Source: Methylotenera sp. (GTDB lineage: Bacteria; Pseudomonadota; Gammaproteobacteria; Burkholderiales; Methylophilaceae). Taken from it: a DNA stretch of 64,000 nucleotides. Positions 18,640 through 27,577 of the stretch are shown piece by piece (position 1 is the first letter of the stretch; each line of letters begins with the position of its first letter). The translations under genes were made by a program, and so were the position numbers. The stretch lies in contig NZ_JAURYU010000045.1 in NCBI RefSeq assembly GCF_030653755.1, forward strand, positions 186,001-250,000. Reading direction: 5' to 3'. The notes under the pieces are model-generated. The model was not told the DNA's origin. It saw nothing but the letters and a program-made list of their open reading frames with translations, and made no database searches.

Positions 18640-19605
18640 ATGGAATTTTTTAGAGTAAAAAAAGACATCCCGTTCATGAGCTATGGCCGCCTAACGACAG
18701 CCATCTCAATGATTACATTCATCCTTGCCATCGTTTTTCTGGCGACAAAAGGTTTGAACTTTGGTGTGGACTTCACTGGTGGCACCATGATTGAAGTGAA
18801 CTACCCTCATGCCGCTGACTTGAATAAGATTCGTAAGACGGTTGATGGCATCGGTTTAAAAGATGCTACTGTGCAAAATTTTGGTACTAGTCGCGACGTG
18901 CTCATCCGCCTACCAGTAAGGGCTGGCCTTACAGGTGCACAGCTTTCTGACAAAGTGCTGGACTCACTTAAAGAAGTAGACAGCTCAGTGCAAATGAACC
19001 GCATTGAGTTCGTGGGCCCACAAGTGGGTGCCGAACTGTATGAGAAAGGCTCATTGGCTTTACTCTTAGTGATTGTTGGCATTATGATTTATCTAGCGAT
19101 GCGTTTTGAATGGCGCTTTGCTGTAGCAGCCATTATTGCAAACATGCATGATGTGATTATCATCTTAGGCTTTTTCGCATTCTTTCAATGGGAGTTTAAC
19201 CTCACAGTGCTAGCTGCGGTGCTCGCGGTATTAGGTTACTCTGTTAACGAGTCTGTGGTAGTGTTTGACCGAGTACGTGAGAACTTTCGTAAAATGCGTA
19301 AAGCTAGCGTGACACAAGTGATTGATAACGCCATTACTCGCACCATGTCACGCACCGTCATTACCCACTTCTCAACGCAGCTCATGGTATTGTCTATGTT
19401 GCTATTTGGCGGCGAAGTGCTACATAACTTTGCACTAGCGCTTACTATTGGTATTTTGTTTGGTATCTACTCTTCAGTATTAGTTGCTTGCCCAATCGCC
19501 ATGTGGCTAGGCATCAACCGTGCAAATTTGATGAGCGATGTTGAAAAGAAAGAGGGCGAGAAAAAAGACGCTGTAACTGAACCAGACCCATCAGAGTTTG
19601 CTTAA
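18640..19605 (+). CDS. secF: Protein translocase subunit SecF
   Basis: A 321-residue partner of SecD. The first helix is followed by FGVDFTGGTMIEV, the SecF signature. Five C-terminal helices contain the conserved pattern GYSVNESVVVFDRVREN. It sits 47 bp after secD in the same operon. A charged tail (EKKEGEKKD) ends the protein. Confidence 0.97.
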   Translation: MEFFRVKKDIPFMSYGRLTTAISMITFILAIVFLATKGLNFGVDFTGGTMIEVNYPHAADLNKIRKTVDGIGLKDATVQNFGTSRDVLIRLPVRAGLTGAQLSDKVLDSLKEVDSSVQMNRIEFVGPQVGAELYEKGSLALLLVIVGIMIYLAMRFEWRFAVAAIIANMHDVIIILGFFAFFQWEFNLTVLAAVLAVLGYSVNESVVVFDRVRENFRKMRKASVTQVIDNAITRTMSRTVITHFSTQLMVLSMLLFGGEVLHNFALALTIGILFGIYSSVLVACPIAMWLGINRANLMSDVEKKEGEKKDAVTEPDPSEFA

Positions 19606-19617
19606 GCAACACTAATG

Positions 19618-19667
19618 ACCGCTATAATGCTTAATATTTAAAAAATTAAGCGGTTGTAGCGGTTTAA
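19618..19667 (+). terminator. Nested inverted repeat after secF
   Basis: An outer stem ACCGCT / AGCGGT (19618-19623, 19658-19663) encloses an inner stem GCTTAAT / ATTAAGC (19629-19635, 19645-19651). It begins 12 bp after the secF stop, and TTTAATTC follows. It probably ends the yajC-secD-secF transcript. Confidence 0.55.
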
Positions 19668-19836
19668 TTCATCTACCCCAACGATTCAAAACAACAGCAA
19701 GATATAAATAGTGACGTTACTATCATTCAGGAACCTATCAGAGATCTACAATGAGAAGCCTGAAAAATTAGAACACTTGCCTCTAACACCCCATCACGTA
19801 TACACTACATCTTCGTAGTAACCATCAAATAATACT

Positions 19837-21108
19837 TTGAACAACATACCTATATCTTGGCAGCTTGGCGCGCTTGCCGTTCTGCTTTTAATTTCTGGAT
19901 TTTTCTCACTGGCTGAAACCAGCCTGATGTCTGTCAATCGCTATCGCTTAAAACATTTGGCAAACCAAGGGCATAGAGGCGCTCGGCTCGCCACATTTTT
20001 GCTACTTAAAACTGACAAGCTGTTAGGCGTCATTTTGCTGTGCAATAACTTTGCCAATGCAGCTTCTGCCACTTTAGTCACTATTATTGTCGTAGAGTTG
20101 TTTGGTGAGGGTGAATGGACACTGATGTTTGGCACAATGACAGTGACATTTGCTATTTTAGTGTTTAGTGAAATCTCACCTAAAGTAATTGCGGCAGCAT
20201 ACCCAGAGAAACTCGCATTCTTTTGTAGCTACATTTTGTACCCATTACTTAAAGCACTGTACCCAATCGTATGGTTTGTTAACTTGTTCGTTGTTGGTCT
20301 ATTGCGGGTACTTAGAGTCAAAGTAAACTTTGAGGGCCCCACACAATCACTCTCGATGGATGAATTACGTAGCATCGTGACTGACGCTGGTCATTTTATG
20401 CCTAAAAAACATCGTACGATTTTATTAAACTTATTTGAGCTAGAAAAAATTACGGTAGATGATGTCATGACGGCTCATACCATGATTGAAAGTATTAACT
20501 TTGATGCGTCAATCGACGATATTTTAAATCACATCACCAACACGCATCACACACGCCTACCTGTGCGACAAGGTGAGTCTGAAGAAATCATTGGTATTTT
20601 GCAAGTGCGTAAGGTCATCAGCCAACTACGTGAACACCACCAAAGAGATGAATTTGATAAAGCAGCATTACTTGAAATAATTGACGACTCTTATTTTATT
20701 CCATCAGGCACACCACTCTTTACGCAAATTCAACAGTTCCAAGAAAATCAGGAACGTATTGCCTTGGTGGTGGATGAGTACGGTGAATTAAAAGGATTAG
20801 TGACACTAGAGGATATTTTAGAAGAAGTGATTGGCGACTTTAGCACTCACCTGCCTTCTCGACTTGGTAGCTACCATCAAGAAGAAGATGGCAGTTGGTT
20901 GGTAGATGGCACCAGCACATTACGCGACCTGAATAAAAAATTAAATCTTGATTTACCATTAGATGGTCCTCGTACGCTCAACGGTTTGATTCTGGAACAT
21001 TTTGAAGATATTCCCGAGCCTAATACCAGCTTTAAAATTGGCGAACATCGACTCGAAATATTGCAAACTCAAGACAGAATTGTAAAAAGCGTCAAAATAT
21101 TCCCTTAG
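19837..21108 (+). CDS. CNNM/HlyC-CorC family membrane protein (CorB/YfjD-like)
   Basis: A 423-residue protein. An N-terminal DUF21 transmembrane domain (GFFSLAETSLMSVNRYR at about residues 22-38) is followed by a CBS pair around residues 200-335 and a C-terminal CorC_HlyC domain (DGTSTLRDLNKKLNLDL). Such proteins take part in magnesium/cobalt export. The start is apparently TTG 19837, since no better codon is in frame upstream and the ribosome site is weak. It stands alone between secF and clpS. Confidence 0.9.
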   Translation: MNNIPISWQLGALAVLLLISGFFSLAETSLMSVNRYRLKHLANQGHRGARLATFLLLKTDKLLGVILLCNNFANAASATLVTIIVVELFGEGEWTLMFGTMTVTFAILVFSEISPKVIAAAYPEKLAFFCSYILYPLLKALYPIVWFVNLFVVGLLRVLRVKVNFEGPTQSLSMDELRSIVTDAGHFMPKKHRTILLNLFELEKITVDDVMTAHTMIESINFDASIDDILNHITNTHHTRLPVRQGESEEIIGILQVRKVISQLREHHQRDEFDKAALLEIIDDSYFIPSGTPLFTQIQQFQENQERIALVVDEYGELKGLVTLEDILEEVIGDFSTHLPSRLGSYHQEEDGSWLVDGTSTLRDLNKKLNLDLPLDGPRTLNGLILEHFEDIPEPNTSFKIGEHRLEILQTQDRIVKSVKIFP

Positions 21109-21208
21109 TCCATGCAATTGATTGTTGCGGCTACGTAGTACGATCACATCAAGATACATCAAATTACACTTGAATTTTTTACAGTTTGGCTCAAAATAGA
21201 TTCATACT

Positions 21209-21520
21209 ATGGCAAATAAACCGCATGAAAGTAACACTGCACTGAAACCTGAGGTTGCAAAACCAAAATTGCCCCCCATGTTTAAGGTGCTACTGTTAAA
21301 TGATGATTACACACCGATGGAGTTCGTCGTTGAGGTTATTGAGCATTTTTTTAACAAAAGCCGTGAACAAGCAACGCAAATTATGCTCAAAGTACATACT
21401 GAGGGCGCTGGTGTATGTGGTGTATATCCACAAGACATCGCGGAAACAAAGATGAATCAAGTAGTTAGCCATGCGAGAACATCGCAACATCCATTACAGT
21501 GCATCATTGAAATGGCATAA
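21209..21520 (+). CDS. clpS: ATP-dependent Clp protease adaptor ClpS
   Basis: A 103-residue adaptor that delivers N-end-rule substrates to ClpAP. The core [17 protein letters not shown] contains the conserved binding residues, and [20 protein letters not shown] is the family signature. It lies 38 bp before clpA, its partner. Confidence 0.97.
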   Translation: MANKPHESNTALKPEVAKPKLPPMFKVLLLNDDYTPMEFVVEVIEHFFNKSREQATQIMLKVHTEGAGVCGVYPQDIAETKMNQVVSHARTSQHPLQCIIEMA

Positions 21521-21558
21521 ATGTAAGAAAGATACATAAAAGAAAGTTAGGTACCGAG

Positions 21559-23832
21559 ATGATAGCGCAGGAATTAGAAGTTAGTTTGCACATGGCGTTT
21601 ATGGACGCAAGACAAAAGCGTCACGAGCTCATCACGGTTGAGCATTTGCTACTCGCAATGATTGATAACCCAACCGCGGCAGAGGTTTTGCGTGCGTGCG
21701 GTGCAAAATTAGAAACATTGCGTACCGAACTAAACCAATACATTGAAGAACACACCCCAACGGTGATTGGGCAAGACGATGTTGACACACAGCCGACACT
21801 AGGTTTTCAACGGGTGATTCAACGTGCAATGTTGCATGTGCAGTCATCTGGCAAAAAAGAGGTGACTGGTGCCAATGTACTGGTGGCTATTTTTGGTGAA
21901 AAAGATTCACATGCCGTGTTCTTCTTGCATCAACAAGGCATTACTCGCTTAGACATTGTTAACTTTATTTCTCATGGCGTTTCAAAAGTAGGTGAAACTG
22001 CTAAACCTGAAGGTGGTGAGCAAGAAGCTGACGCAGAAGCTCCACCAAATGGCGCACTTGAAAACTATACTCTGAATCTGAACTTACAAGTGGTAGCAGG
22101 TAAAATCGACCCGCTTATTGGCCGCGCATCCGAGCTAGAGCGTGTTGTACAAACCTTATGCCGTCGCCGTAAAAACAACCCACTACTTGTGGGTGAAGCT
22201 GGCGTTGGCAAGACTGCGATTGCTGAAGGCCTAGCTCGCCGTATTGTAGAAAAAGATATCCCAGATGTACTCGCGAATGCAGTAGTGTACTCACTTGACA
22301 TGGGTGCATTGCTGGCTGGCACAAAATACCGTGGAGACTTTGAGCAACGCCTAAAAGCGGTCATGAAACAATTAGAAGAAAAGCCAGAGGCTATTCTATT
22401 TATTGATGAAATTCATACGCTCATCGGTGCAGGTTCAGCTAGTGGCGGCACATTGGATGCAAGCAATTTATTGAAACCAGCATTATCTAATGGCTCACTC
22501 AAATGCATAGGCGCTACCACCTATCAAGAGTATCGTGGCATCTTTGAAAAAGACCACGCACTATCTCGTCGCTTCCAAAAAGTGGATGTGGTTGAGCCTA
22601 GTGTAGCCGAGACCATCGAGATTCTTAAAGGGCTGAAATCACGCTTTGAATCACACCATAGCGTGAAGTACACTGCTGCGGCGTTAAGCACGGCTGCTGA
22701 ATTATCAGCCAAATATATCAATGACCGTCACTTACCAGATAAGGCAATTGATGTGATTGATGAAGCTGGTGCTGCGCAACGCATTTTGCCGAAATCTAAA
22801 CAGAAAAAAGTGATTGGCAATAAAGAAATTGAAGACATTATTGCCAAAATTGCGCGCATTCCGCCAAAAAACATTTCTTCTGATGATCGTAACGCACTTA
22901 AAACCCTAGAGCGTGACTTAAAAGCCGTGGTATTTGGTCAAGATAAAGCCATTGAGGCGCTGTCTTCTGCCGTTAAAATGGCCCGTAGTGGCTTAGGTCA
23001 AAACAACAAACCGATTGGTAGCTTCTTGTTCAGCGGCCCTACTGGCGTAGGTAAAACAGAAGTTGCAAAACAGCTGGCTTACATTATGGGCATTGAGCTG
23101 ATTCGCTTTGATATGAGTGAATACATGGAGCGCCATGCGGTATCACGCTTGATTGGTGCACCTCCAGGCTATGTAGGCTTTGAGCAAGGCGGCCTAATGA
23201 CCGAGGCGATTACTAAGCACCCATATTGCGTGTTGCTATTGGATGAAATTGAGAAAGCACACCCAGACATTTTCAATATCTTATTGCAAGTGATGGACCA
23301 CGGTACTTTGACAGACAACAATGGCCGTAAAGCAGACTTTAGAAACGTGACAATCATCATGACCACCAATGCAGGTGCGGAAGGCCTTTCTAAATCAAGC
23401 ATGGGCTTTACGACAGCGAAACAAGCTGGAGATGAGCAAGCGGACATCAAACGCTTATTCTCACCAGAGTTCCGTAACAGATTAGATGCTACTGTTTCGT
23501 TCACGGCTTTGTCACAAGATATTATTATCCGTGTTGTGGATAAGTTCTTGATTCAGCTTGAAGATCAACTGCATGAGAAAAAAGTTGAAGCAACATTTAG
23601 CGATGCATTAAAAGCATACTTAGGCAAAAAAGGCTTTGACCCACTCATGGGTGCGCGTCCAATGGCGAGATTGATTCAAGATACTATTCGTAAGGCGCTT
23701 GCTGATGAACTACTGTTTGGTAAGCTGTCGAATGGCGGTAACGTACATGTTGATATTGATGACAAAGATGAAGTTAAGCTTATATTTGAAGAAAACAATC
23801 AAAACGAAGCTAAGGATTTAGCAACGACTTAA
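21559..23832 (+). CDS. clpA: ATP-dependent Clp protease ATP-binding subunit ClpA
   Basis: A 757-residue AAA+ unfoldase that feeds ClpP. An N-terminal double Clp-N repeat precedes two ATPase modules. The first has Walker A GEAGVGKTA (about residue 212) and Walker B ILFIDEIHT. The second has GPTGVGKTE (about residue 495) and VLLLDEIEKAHPD. The middle domain is short, as in ClpA rather than ClpB. Length is normal and it is co-transcribed with clpS. Confidence 0.97.
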   Translation: MIAQELEVSLHMAFMDARQKRHELITVEHLLLAMIDNPTAAEVLRACGAKLETLRTELNQYIEEHTPTVIGQDDVDTQPTLGFQRVIQRAMLHVQSSGKKEVTGANVLVAIFGEKDSHAVFFLHQQGITRLDIVNFISHGVSKVGETAKPEGGEQEADAEAPPNGALENYTLNLNLQVVAGKIDPLIGRASELERVVQTLCRRRKNNPLLVGEAGVGKTAIAEGLARRIVEKDIPDVLANAVVYSLDMGALLAGTKYRGDFEQRLKAVMKQLEEKPEAILFIDEIHTLIGAGSASGGTLDASNLLKPALSNGSLKCIGATTYQEYRGIFEKDHALSRRFQKVDVVEPSVAETIEILKGLKSRFESHHSVKYTAAALSTAAELSAKYINDRHLPDKAIDVIDEAGAAQRILPKSKQKKVIGNKEIEDIIAKIARIPPKNISSDDRNALKTLERDLKAVVFGQDKAIEALSSAVKMARSGLGQNNKPIGSFLFSGPTGVGKTEVAKQLAYIMGIELIRFDMSEYMERHAVSRLIGAPPGYVGFEQGGLMTEAITKHPYCVLLLDEIEKAHPDIFNILLQVMDHGTLTDNNGRKADFRNVTIIMTTNAGAEGLSKSSMGFTTAKQAGDEQADIKRLFSPEFRNRLDATVSFTALSQDIIIRVVDKFLIQLEDQLHEKKVEATFSDALKAYLGKKGFDPLMGARPMARLIQDTIRKALADELLFGKLSNGGNVHVDIDDKDEVKLIFEENNQNEAKDLATT

Positions 23833-23858
23833 GTCTGTCTGATAAGCTGTGTTCTAAC

Positions 23859-23894
23859 AAGCTGTATCGTCTAATATAATTCACGATACAGCTT
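23859..23894 (+). terminator. Perfect 11-bp inverted repeat after clpA
   Basis: AAGCTGTATCG and CGATACAGCTT are separated by a 14-nt AT-rich loop, 27 bp beyond the clpA stop. A T-containing tail follows. It is a probable terminator of the clpSA transcript. Confidence 0.55.
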
Positions 23895-24023
23895 ACTTCG
23901 TTTAATATTTTCTTTTTTAACGCTAGGTTTATTAACACAAAGCTCATATATCGCTTGGTTGATTTAAGGCTTAGTTGATTTAAGCTAATCTCAGCGACCA
24001 CTTGTGATTAAGGTTTCGCATCT

Positions 24024-24665
24024 ATGGTTGATGTCAACACATCTACACTACAAGTGGTCATTGAGATTTGTGCAACATCAGCTTTTGCACTTTCTGGTCT
24101 CATTGCAGGTGCCAGAAAAAAACTAGATGCTTTTGGTGTGTTTGTTGTGACTGGCGTAGCGGCGTTCGGTGGCGGAACGTTGCGAGACGTACTACTTGAT
24201 CGACGTCCATTCTTCTGGGTGGATCATGCCAACTGGATATGGCTCATGCTGTTTTTATGCATGCTTGCTATGCTGTTTATGCGCAATAAACATATTCAGC
24301 TAACAGAACGCGCCATACTCATCCCTGATGCACTGGGCTTAGGTCTATACGCAGCATTAGGCACCCAAATAGCATTGCAGCAACAACTACCTGTGATTGT
24401 GTGCGCATTGATGGGGGTGATGACTGCGGTGTTTGGCGGTGTGCTAAGAGACATCTTTTGCAACGAAATCCCCAAAGCGTTTAGTGATTACCAACCGTAT
24501 GCGGTCATCGCATTCTTAGGTGGCTTGTTAGTGTTACTGCTTAATCAATTAGGCCTCGCCGCTTGGATTTGTATCTTTATCCCCGCGTCACTCATGACAT
24601 TACTCAGAATATTAGCCATTTACTTCGAGTGGCGTCTACCTGGCTGGAAAATTGAATCTAATTAA
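24024..24665 (+). CDS. TRIC-type trimeric cation channel family protein (YadS/UPF0126)
   Basis: A 213-residue membrane protein with seven hydrophobic segments, built from two UPF0126 repeats. The first has AFALSGLIAGARKKLDAFG and GGGTLRDVLLDRRPFFWV. The second has MTAVFGGVLRDIFCNEIP. The GGxxRD motifs are those of bacterial TRIC channels, which conduct monovalent cations. It is monocistronic. The physiological role in bacteria is unclear. Confidence 0.9.
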   Translation: MVDVNTSTLQVVIEICATSAFALSGLIAGARKKLDAFGVFVVTGVAAFGGGTLRDVLLDRRPFFWVDHANWIWLMLFLCMLAMLFMRNKHIQLTERAILIPDALGLGLYAALGTQIALQQQLPVIVCALMGVMTAVFGGVLRDIFCNEIPKAFSDYQPYAVIAFLGGLLVLLLNQLGLAAWICIFIPASLMTLLRILAIYFEWRLPGWKIESN

Positions 24666-24699
24666 GCGCTGTTGACTCGTAATATTGATGAGTCGAGCG

Positions 24700-25320
24700 T
24701 TAATTCTCAACATCTGAATAAACTGGGTGTTTGTTCATAATGCTGTTAAATAGCTCTGATTCAACCATCAAGCTTAACCAAGCTTTCAACTTAATATATT
24801 TGGTAGATTCAAACCAATCAGCATCTACCGCAGAGAATTGACGAATAAAAGGAAAAATTGCAATATCAGCCAAACTCATTTGTTTACCCGCTAGAAAGCT
24901 TGTTTGAGTTAGTCGCTGTTCCAGTTTAGCCAAAAAAGCCTCACCTTGTGACCGATAATCTTCCATAGCTTGCTCAGGAAACCGAATCGCATATTTATAA
25001 CGGTCTAAAGCTTGTTTAAAACTGGTATCGTTCTCTGCAATTAGTTGCTGTGCTTGCTCATCGTGAGCTAACAACCATCCATCAATATCACGTTGCTGTA
25101 AAGCCCAGTGCATAATGTCTAGGCTTTGCTCAAGCACAGCGCCATCTAGCAACACTAGCACGGGCACCGTAGCTTTAGGTGATACCTCTAATAAGTGTGC
25201 AGGCTTATCTCGTAATGATATCTCACGTATTTCTATTGCAATACCAGCGTACTTCAACGCCATGCGGGCGCGCATGGCATAGGGGCAACGTCGATAAGAA
25301 TATAAAATAGGCAATGTCAT
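24700..25320 (-). CDS. Glutathione S-transferase family protein
   Basis: A 206-residue GST-like protein. The N-terminal thioredoxin-fold domain has YSYRRCPYAMRARMAL, a CPYA motif close to glutaredoxin-like GSTs. PKATVPVLVL and EQSLDIMHW form the glutathione site, and an all-helical C-terminal domain follows. ATG 25320 is preferred to a TTG at 25335. It lies 20 bp downstream of pyrD on the same strand and is probably co-transcribed. Substrate unknown. Confidence 0.85.
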   Translation of the reverse strand: MTLPILYSYRRCPYAMRARMALKYAGIAIEIREISLRDKPAHLLEVSPKATVPVLVLLDGAVLEQSLDIMHWALQQRDIDGWLLAHDEQAQQLIAENDTSFKQALDRYKYAIRFPEQAMEDYRSQGEAFLAKLEQRLTQTSFLAGKQMSLADIAIFPFIRQFSAVDADWFESTKYIKLKAWLSLMVESELFNSIMNKHPVYSDVEN

Positions 25321-25340
25321 ACTAATCAAAAGCAAGATGA

Positions 25341-26357
25341 CTAACCAAGCGCCTGTGCTACATCACGAATTAACTGTGGCCCTTTGTAGATTAATCCGCT
25401 ATATAACTGTACTAAGCTAGCGCCAGCCGCAATTTTCTCTATCGCATCAGTACCGCTCAAAATACCGCCCACACCGATAATAGGTAAAGCGCCTTGCAAA
25501 CGCTGTGATAGCTGCTGAATCACCACAGTCGATTTATCTCGCACTGGCGCACCAGACAATCCACCTGTTTCCGCAGCATTTGGTAGCCCTTGCACAGCCT
25601 CACGAGACAGTGTGGTGTTAGTTGCAATCACAGCATCAATGTTATGCGCCATCAACAAATCTGCAATTTCATTCACCTGAGCTAGCTCTAAATCTGGTGC
25701 AATTTTTAAAGCAACTGGTACATAACGGCCAAATTGTTCAGCCAATTTCAACTGCTCTGCTTTTAATGTAGCAAGCAAATCTGACAACGCCTCTTTTTCT
25801 TGCAAAGCGCGTAAGTTTTTAGTGTTAGGCGAGGAAATATTCACGGTGATATAACTCGCATACGCGTACACTTTACGCATGCAAATCAAATAATCATCCA
25901 CTGCTTTTTCATTTGGCGTATCAAAGTTTTTACCGATATTAATGCCCAGCACACCTTTATATTTAGCCGCTTTAACATTTTCTATCAGGTTATCTACGCC
26001 CAAGTTATTAAAACCAAATCGGTTAACAATCCCTTGCGCTTTTTCCACGCGGAATAAGCGTGGTTTAGGATTACCTGGCTGCGGCCTAGGCGTAACCGTG
26101 CCTACCTCAATAAAGCCAAAACCTAATGCCGCCATCCCATCAATCACCGCAGCATTTTTATCTAACCCTGCCGCTAAACCTACCGCATTAGGAAACGTAA
26201 TACCCATCACCGTGCGAGGCTGACAAATAGGCGGAGATGCACACAATTTTAAAGCCCCCAACCGCTCAGCAGTTTTTAAGCTTTTTAAAGTAAAGTCGTG
26301 AACAGATTCAGCGTCAAACTGAAATAACAAAGGACGTGCAAGAGAGTAAATATTCAT
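25341..26357 (-). CDS. pyrD: Dihydroorotate dehydrogenase (quinone), class 2
   Basis: A 338-residue flavoenzyme of pyrimidine synthesis that oxidises dihydroorotate to orotate and passes electrons to quinone. The N-terminal membrane-associating helix ([18 protein letters not shown]) marks class 2. FMN-binding [16 protein letters not shown] and [14 protein letters not shown] are present, along with the Ser-based active-site loop and [15 protein letters not shown]. Length is normal. Confidence 0.97.
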   Translation of the reverse strand: MNIYSLARPLLFQFDAESVHDFTLKSLKTAERLGALKLCASPPICQPRTVMGITFPNAVGLAAGLDKNAAVIDGMAALGFGFIEVGTVTPRPQPGNPKPRLFRVEKAQGIVNRFGFNNLGVDNLIENVKAAKYKGVLGINIGKNFDTPNEKAVDDYLICMRKVYAYASYITVNISSPNTKNLRALQEKEALSDLLATLKAEQLKLAEQFGRYVPVALKIAPDLELAQVNEIADLLMAHNIDAVIATNTTLSREAVQGLPNAAETGGLSGAPVRDKSTVVIQQLSQRLQGALPIIGVGGILSGTDAIEKIAAGASLVQLYSGLIYKGPQLIRDVAQALG

Positions 26358-26406
26358 AACGTGATTTTACTGCATTACCAGCTATCTCCAAAGTTCATCA
26401 AAGCCA

Positions 26407-26736
26407 CTGGATTCCCGCCTACGCGGGAATGACGGAACTGAAGTATTGATAAATAAAATAAGCAGCGCTTAAACCACAGTGGTTTTGACATTAACTCCCC
26501 TGCTACCGCGCCTGCGCTGCGCAGTTTTATGGGAGCTTTCGGCAAGCGGCTGTTTGAACGAAGTGAGTTTCCGATTGCCGCCCATAGAACTGCGCAGCAC
26601 AGGAAACAAGCGGTAGGGGGTGGGGTTTCACAACCGACTTAGTGCTTTAGCACTTAGCGAGGTTGGGGACACCCCTTGCGGGTGTTCTTTGGTTTCTTTC
26701 TTTTGGCTAAGCAAAAGAAAGAAACTCGCTAGTCGC
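26407..26736. repeat. Palindrome-rich intergenic repeat block
   Basis: This block lies within the gene-free gap 26358-26899. It starts with a dRS3-like unit, ATTCCCGC-CTAC-GCGGGAAT (26411-26430). A large imperfect inverted repeat follows (about 26497-26540 against 26578-26622, sharing CTGCGCAG and TACCGC arms). Then come AGTGCT-TT-AGCACT near 26641, ACACCC/GGGTGT near 26670, a perfect 14-bp stem GTTTCTTTCTTTTG/CAAAAGAAAGAAAC with a 6-nt loop (26692-26725), and GTCGC/GCGAC. Composite arrays of this kind are dispersed REP-type repeats in betaproteobacteria. The rest of the gap shows nothing further. Confidence 0.7.
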
Positions 26737-26899
26737 GCGAGAGCGACAAACATTGTGGCTCTAATCTCAATTAGTTATGATGTGATTCATAGCAATTTAA
26801 ACATTCTAATTAAAATAACTATTACCCCCTTATCACTAAATAACATTATGAATATTAAAGTTATATTTTTCTTCCATTAACTATCTAGTCCTCAAAGAT

Positions 26900-27577
26900 A
26901 TGGTTAATAAAGTCAACGAACGCTTGTATGCAGAATCCGCCGCGAGACTTCTAGGATTCGAATGGGAACTCATCGACATTGAAGAACCATTAGACTTCGA
27001 AGTCAAAGTTGGTAACGAAACATTTGGCCTCGAAGTACGGCAAATATTCACTGATCCAGAGGGTAGAGCTGGATCAAAATCTAAACAAAATGAATCTAAA
27101 AACCAAAAACGCGCATCTGCACTCGCGAGGATGTACAAAGCTAAAGGTGGTACGCCAGTCAATGTCAAATTTCTTGGCTCATTAGAAGCTATCTCAGATG
27201 AAGAGCTAGTGGCAGAAATTATCGCCAACTGCTCAAGCCTCCCAAGCCTAGACAAAAGGCTTGAGTTCAACGGACTAATAATGTTCTTGTCACCTCAGAC
27301 TTTAGGCCATGACAACGTTGTTTGGTCCTGTATCGAGGATCGTGTCGGTTGGGTTAGAGCAGTAACATCTAGCACGCTTCAAGATGCAGTAAACAAAAAG
27401 CAAGAAAAGTTACCTTTATATCTACGGAAATACAGCAATATAGTGCTCTTACTGGTTGCCGATAGAACATTAAACTCTGGCAGACTAAGCGCATCCCAAG
27501 CAATCACTGTAGTTAACCCTGGCTTTAGTGCAATCTACTTTTTGTCTTATCCAGAAGAGGTGATCCGTGTCGCCTGA
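26900..27577 (+). CDS. Orphan protein of unknown function, 225 residues
   Basis: I do not recognise a family. The protein is soluble and charged. Residues 32-47 (LDFEVKVGNETFGLEVRQ) look like two beta strands carrying D/E and E-x-R, which weakly recalls a PD-(D/E)xK nuclease core, but the Lys is replaced by Arg. A Lys/Gln/Ser-rich segment follows (59-75). It lies between a repeat block and the oxidoreductase gene, and its stop abuts that gene's stop with no bases between. The isolated position beside repeats suggests an acquired gene. The ribosome site is weak. Confidence 0.6.
   Translation: MVNKVNERLYAESAARLLGFEWELIDIEEPLDFEVKVGNETFGLEVRQIFTDPEGRAGSKSKQNESKNQKRASALARMYKAKGGTPVNVKFLGSLEAISDEELVAEIIANCSSLPSLDKRLEFNGLIMFLSPQTLGHDNVVWSCIEDRVGWVRAVTSSTLQDAVNKKQEKLPLYLRKYSNIVLLLVADRTLNSGRLSASQAITVVNPGFSAIYFLSYPEEVIRVA

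Noticed and set aside
26620-26880. 86-codon ORF in the pyrD downstream gap
   Set aside because: It runs through the palindrome array, has repetitive composition and no ribosome site.
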